Part shown: positions 4,885 through 5,464 of the stretch, in pieces
How positions within the stretch are numbered: position 1 is the first letter of the stretch
How the letters are laid out: the number at the start of each line of letters is the position of its first letter
Source: Prevotellaceae bacterium
GTDB taxonomy: Bacteria > Bacteroidota > Bacteroidia > Bacteroidales > UBA932
Length of the DNA: 5,464 bases
Assembly: GCA_031267155.1 (NCBI GenBank)
Contig: JAIRZR010000129.1
Span: 1-5,464, forward strand
Direction of reading: 5' to 3'
Position numbers and translations under genes: made by a program
The notes under the pieces: generated by a model
What the model saw: the letters and a program-made list of their open reading frames with translations, nothing else
Told to the model about the DNA's origin: nothing
The model's database searches: none

Positions 4885-5062
4885 AAAATAGTGTTGTTTT
4901 TTTGATTGTACAGGCGGACAATATCATCCTGAAACATCTCGCCTCTTCGTCTCTGAAACCAATCGTGCGGATTTCAAAGATGCAGCGGGGTTTGAGTTGT
5001 AGGCAAGGTTTACCTGCGTTTTATGGTACAGACCGCCTTTTCGCTTTGCCTCTTTTTCTTCC
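4885..5062 (+). ncRNA. Possible 5' non-coding end of the IS110 element (bridge-RNA region), tentative
   Basis: IS110-family elements lack conventional terminal inverted repeats and carry a non-coding end, often 150-250 nt upstream of the transposase, from which a structured bridge RNA is made. This stretch has no convincing gene and lies directly upstream of the transposase remnant. It contains small potential stems, for example GTAGG/CCTGC (4999-5003 with 5013-5017, one G-U) and GCGG/CCGC (4985-4988 with 5033-5036). The left boundary of the element is not identifiable, and the RNA call is position-based only. Confidence 0.25.
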
Positions 5063-5464
5063 TTGAGGTATGCTTACTTTTGCAGAATATTTTGTGCGAC
5101 ATACGATGGGCATGATTATACAGTCCAAACGTATGATACCACTACCCCTCAGATACGTGCCATGGGCACATATTCTTCAGTCGGAAGGAGTAAAAAAAAT
5201 CGCCATGGAAAGTACGGCGACTTACCGGGTTCCCATCCGGGATATCCTTTTAGAAACGGGCTTTGAATTAATGCCTGTTAATCCGTATCTGATAAAGCAG
5301 ATGCCAGAAGAGAAAAGCGATCCAAAGGATGCCCGCCGGATAGCGAAACTGCTGCATAAAGGGATGTTACGCGGCAGCCTGATACCCGGTCCGGTGATTC
5401 AGGAATTACGGGTTTATTCCCGGAAGTACACCAAATTGCAGGGACAGCTGACAGGCACACTTCA
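5063..5464 (+). pseudogene. IS110-family transposase, degraded and cut by the window edge
   Basis: Transposase of the DEDD/RuvC-like IS110 type. The first part is in frame 2: FCATYDGHDYTVQTYDTTTP then QIRAMGTY, matching the N-terminal region. Around 5172-5175 an extra T shifts the frame. The rest reads in frame 3: LQSEGVKKIAMESTATY, PVNPYLIKQM, EKSDPKDARRIAKLLHKGML, and LQGQLTGTL at the window end. The acidic residue in AMEST and the aspartates in KSDPKDA are present, but the first catalytic motif (usually GLDVHKD) is not recognisable at 5067-5090, where bases appear lost. Two Arg codons CGG (5226, 5238) stand in TYRVPIR where I expect Trp in TYWVPIW. A further CGG at 5337 stands in DARRIA, where I expect DAQWIA. 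Together the frameshift, missing motif and substitutions indicate a dead copy. The C-terminal half lies beyond the window. Confidence 0.85.

Overview
The window looks like chromosomal or integrated DNA from a member of the Bacteroidetes, most likely Bacteroidales. Three signs support this. Start codons lack Shine-Dalgarno sequences and sit behind A/T-rich leaders. A promoter-like element of the Bacteroidetes type (TAnnTTTG) lies ahead of the main operon. Relics of Bacteroidales conjugative-transposon genes (a TraN/DUF4138 fragment and a DUF3408 gene) flank that operon. No species can be named from this alone.

Layout from left to right. 1-125: a cluster of small perfect stem-loops. 224-566 (minus): a decayed, frameshifted traN-like fragment. 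558-813: two 46-bp near-identical direct repeats in otherwise empty DNA. 828-1169: nine copies of a 14-bp palindromic core at an exact 41-bp spacing, with alternating inverted spacers. 1170-1339: AT-rich, nothing recognised. 1340-4141 (minus): a compact three-gene operon in the order log-like gene, ilvB, ilvN. 4147-4326: its leader region. 4581-4856 (minus): a small DUF3408 gene. 5063-5464 (plus): a degraded IS110-family transposase running off the right edge.

The centre of the window is the operon and its leader. IlvB and IlvN are the catalytic and regulatory subunits of acetohydroxyacid synthase, the first common enzyme of valine, leucine and isoleucine synthesis. Upstream of the operon, a 20-codon leader reading frame holds seven consecutive branched-chain codons (Ile-Ile-Leu-Val-Val-Leu-Leu). 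It is followed by an 11-bp terminator hairpin with a T-run ending next to the first gene. A segment over the leader stop codon can pair with the 5' arm of that terminator. This is the geometry of ribosome-mediated transcription attenuation, here in a Bacteroidetes-like genome and with a LOG-family nucleotide phosphoribohydrolase as first gene of the attenuated operon.

The flanks look like mobile-element debris: traN relic, DUF3408 gene, broken IS110 and several families of short repeats. The 41-bp dyad array is the strongest structure not explained by any gene.
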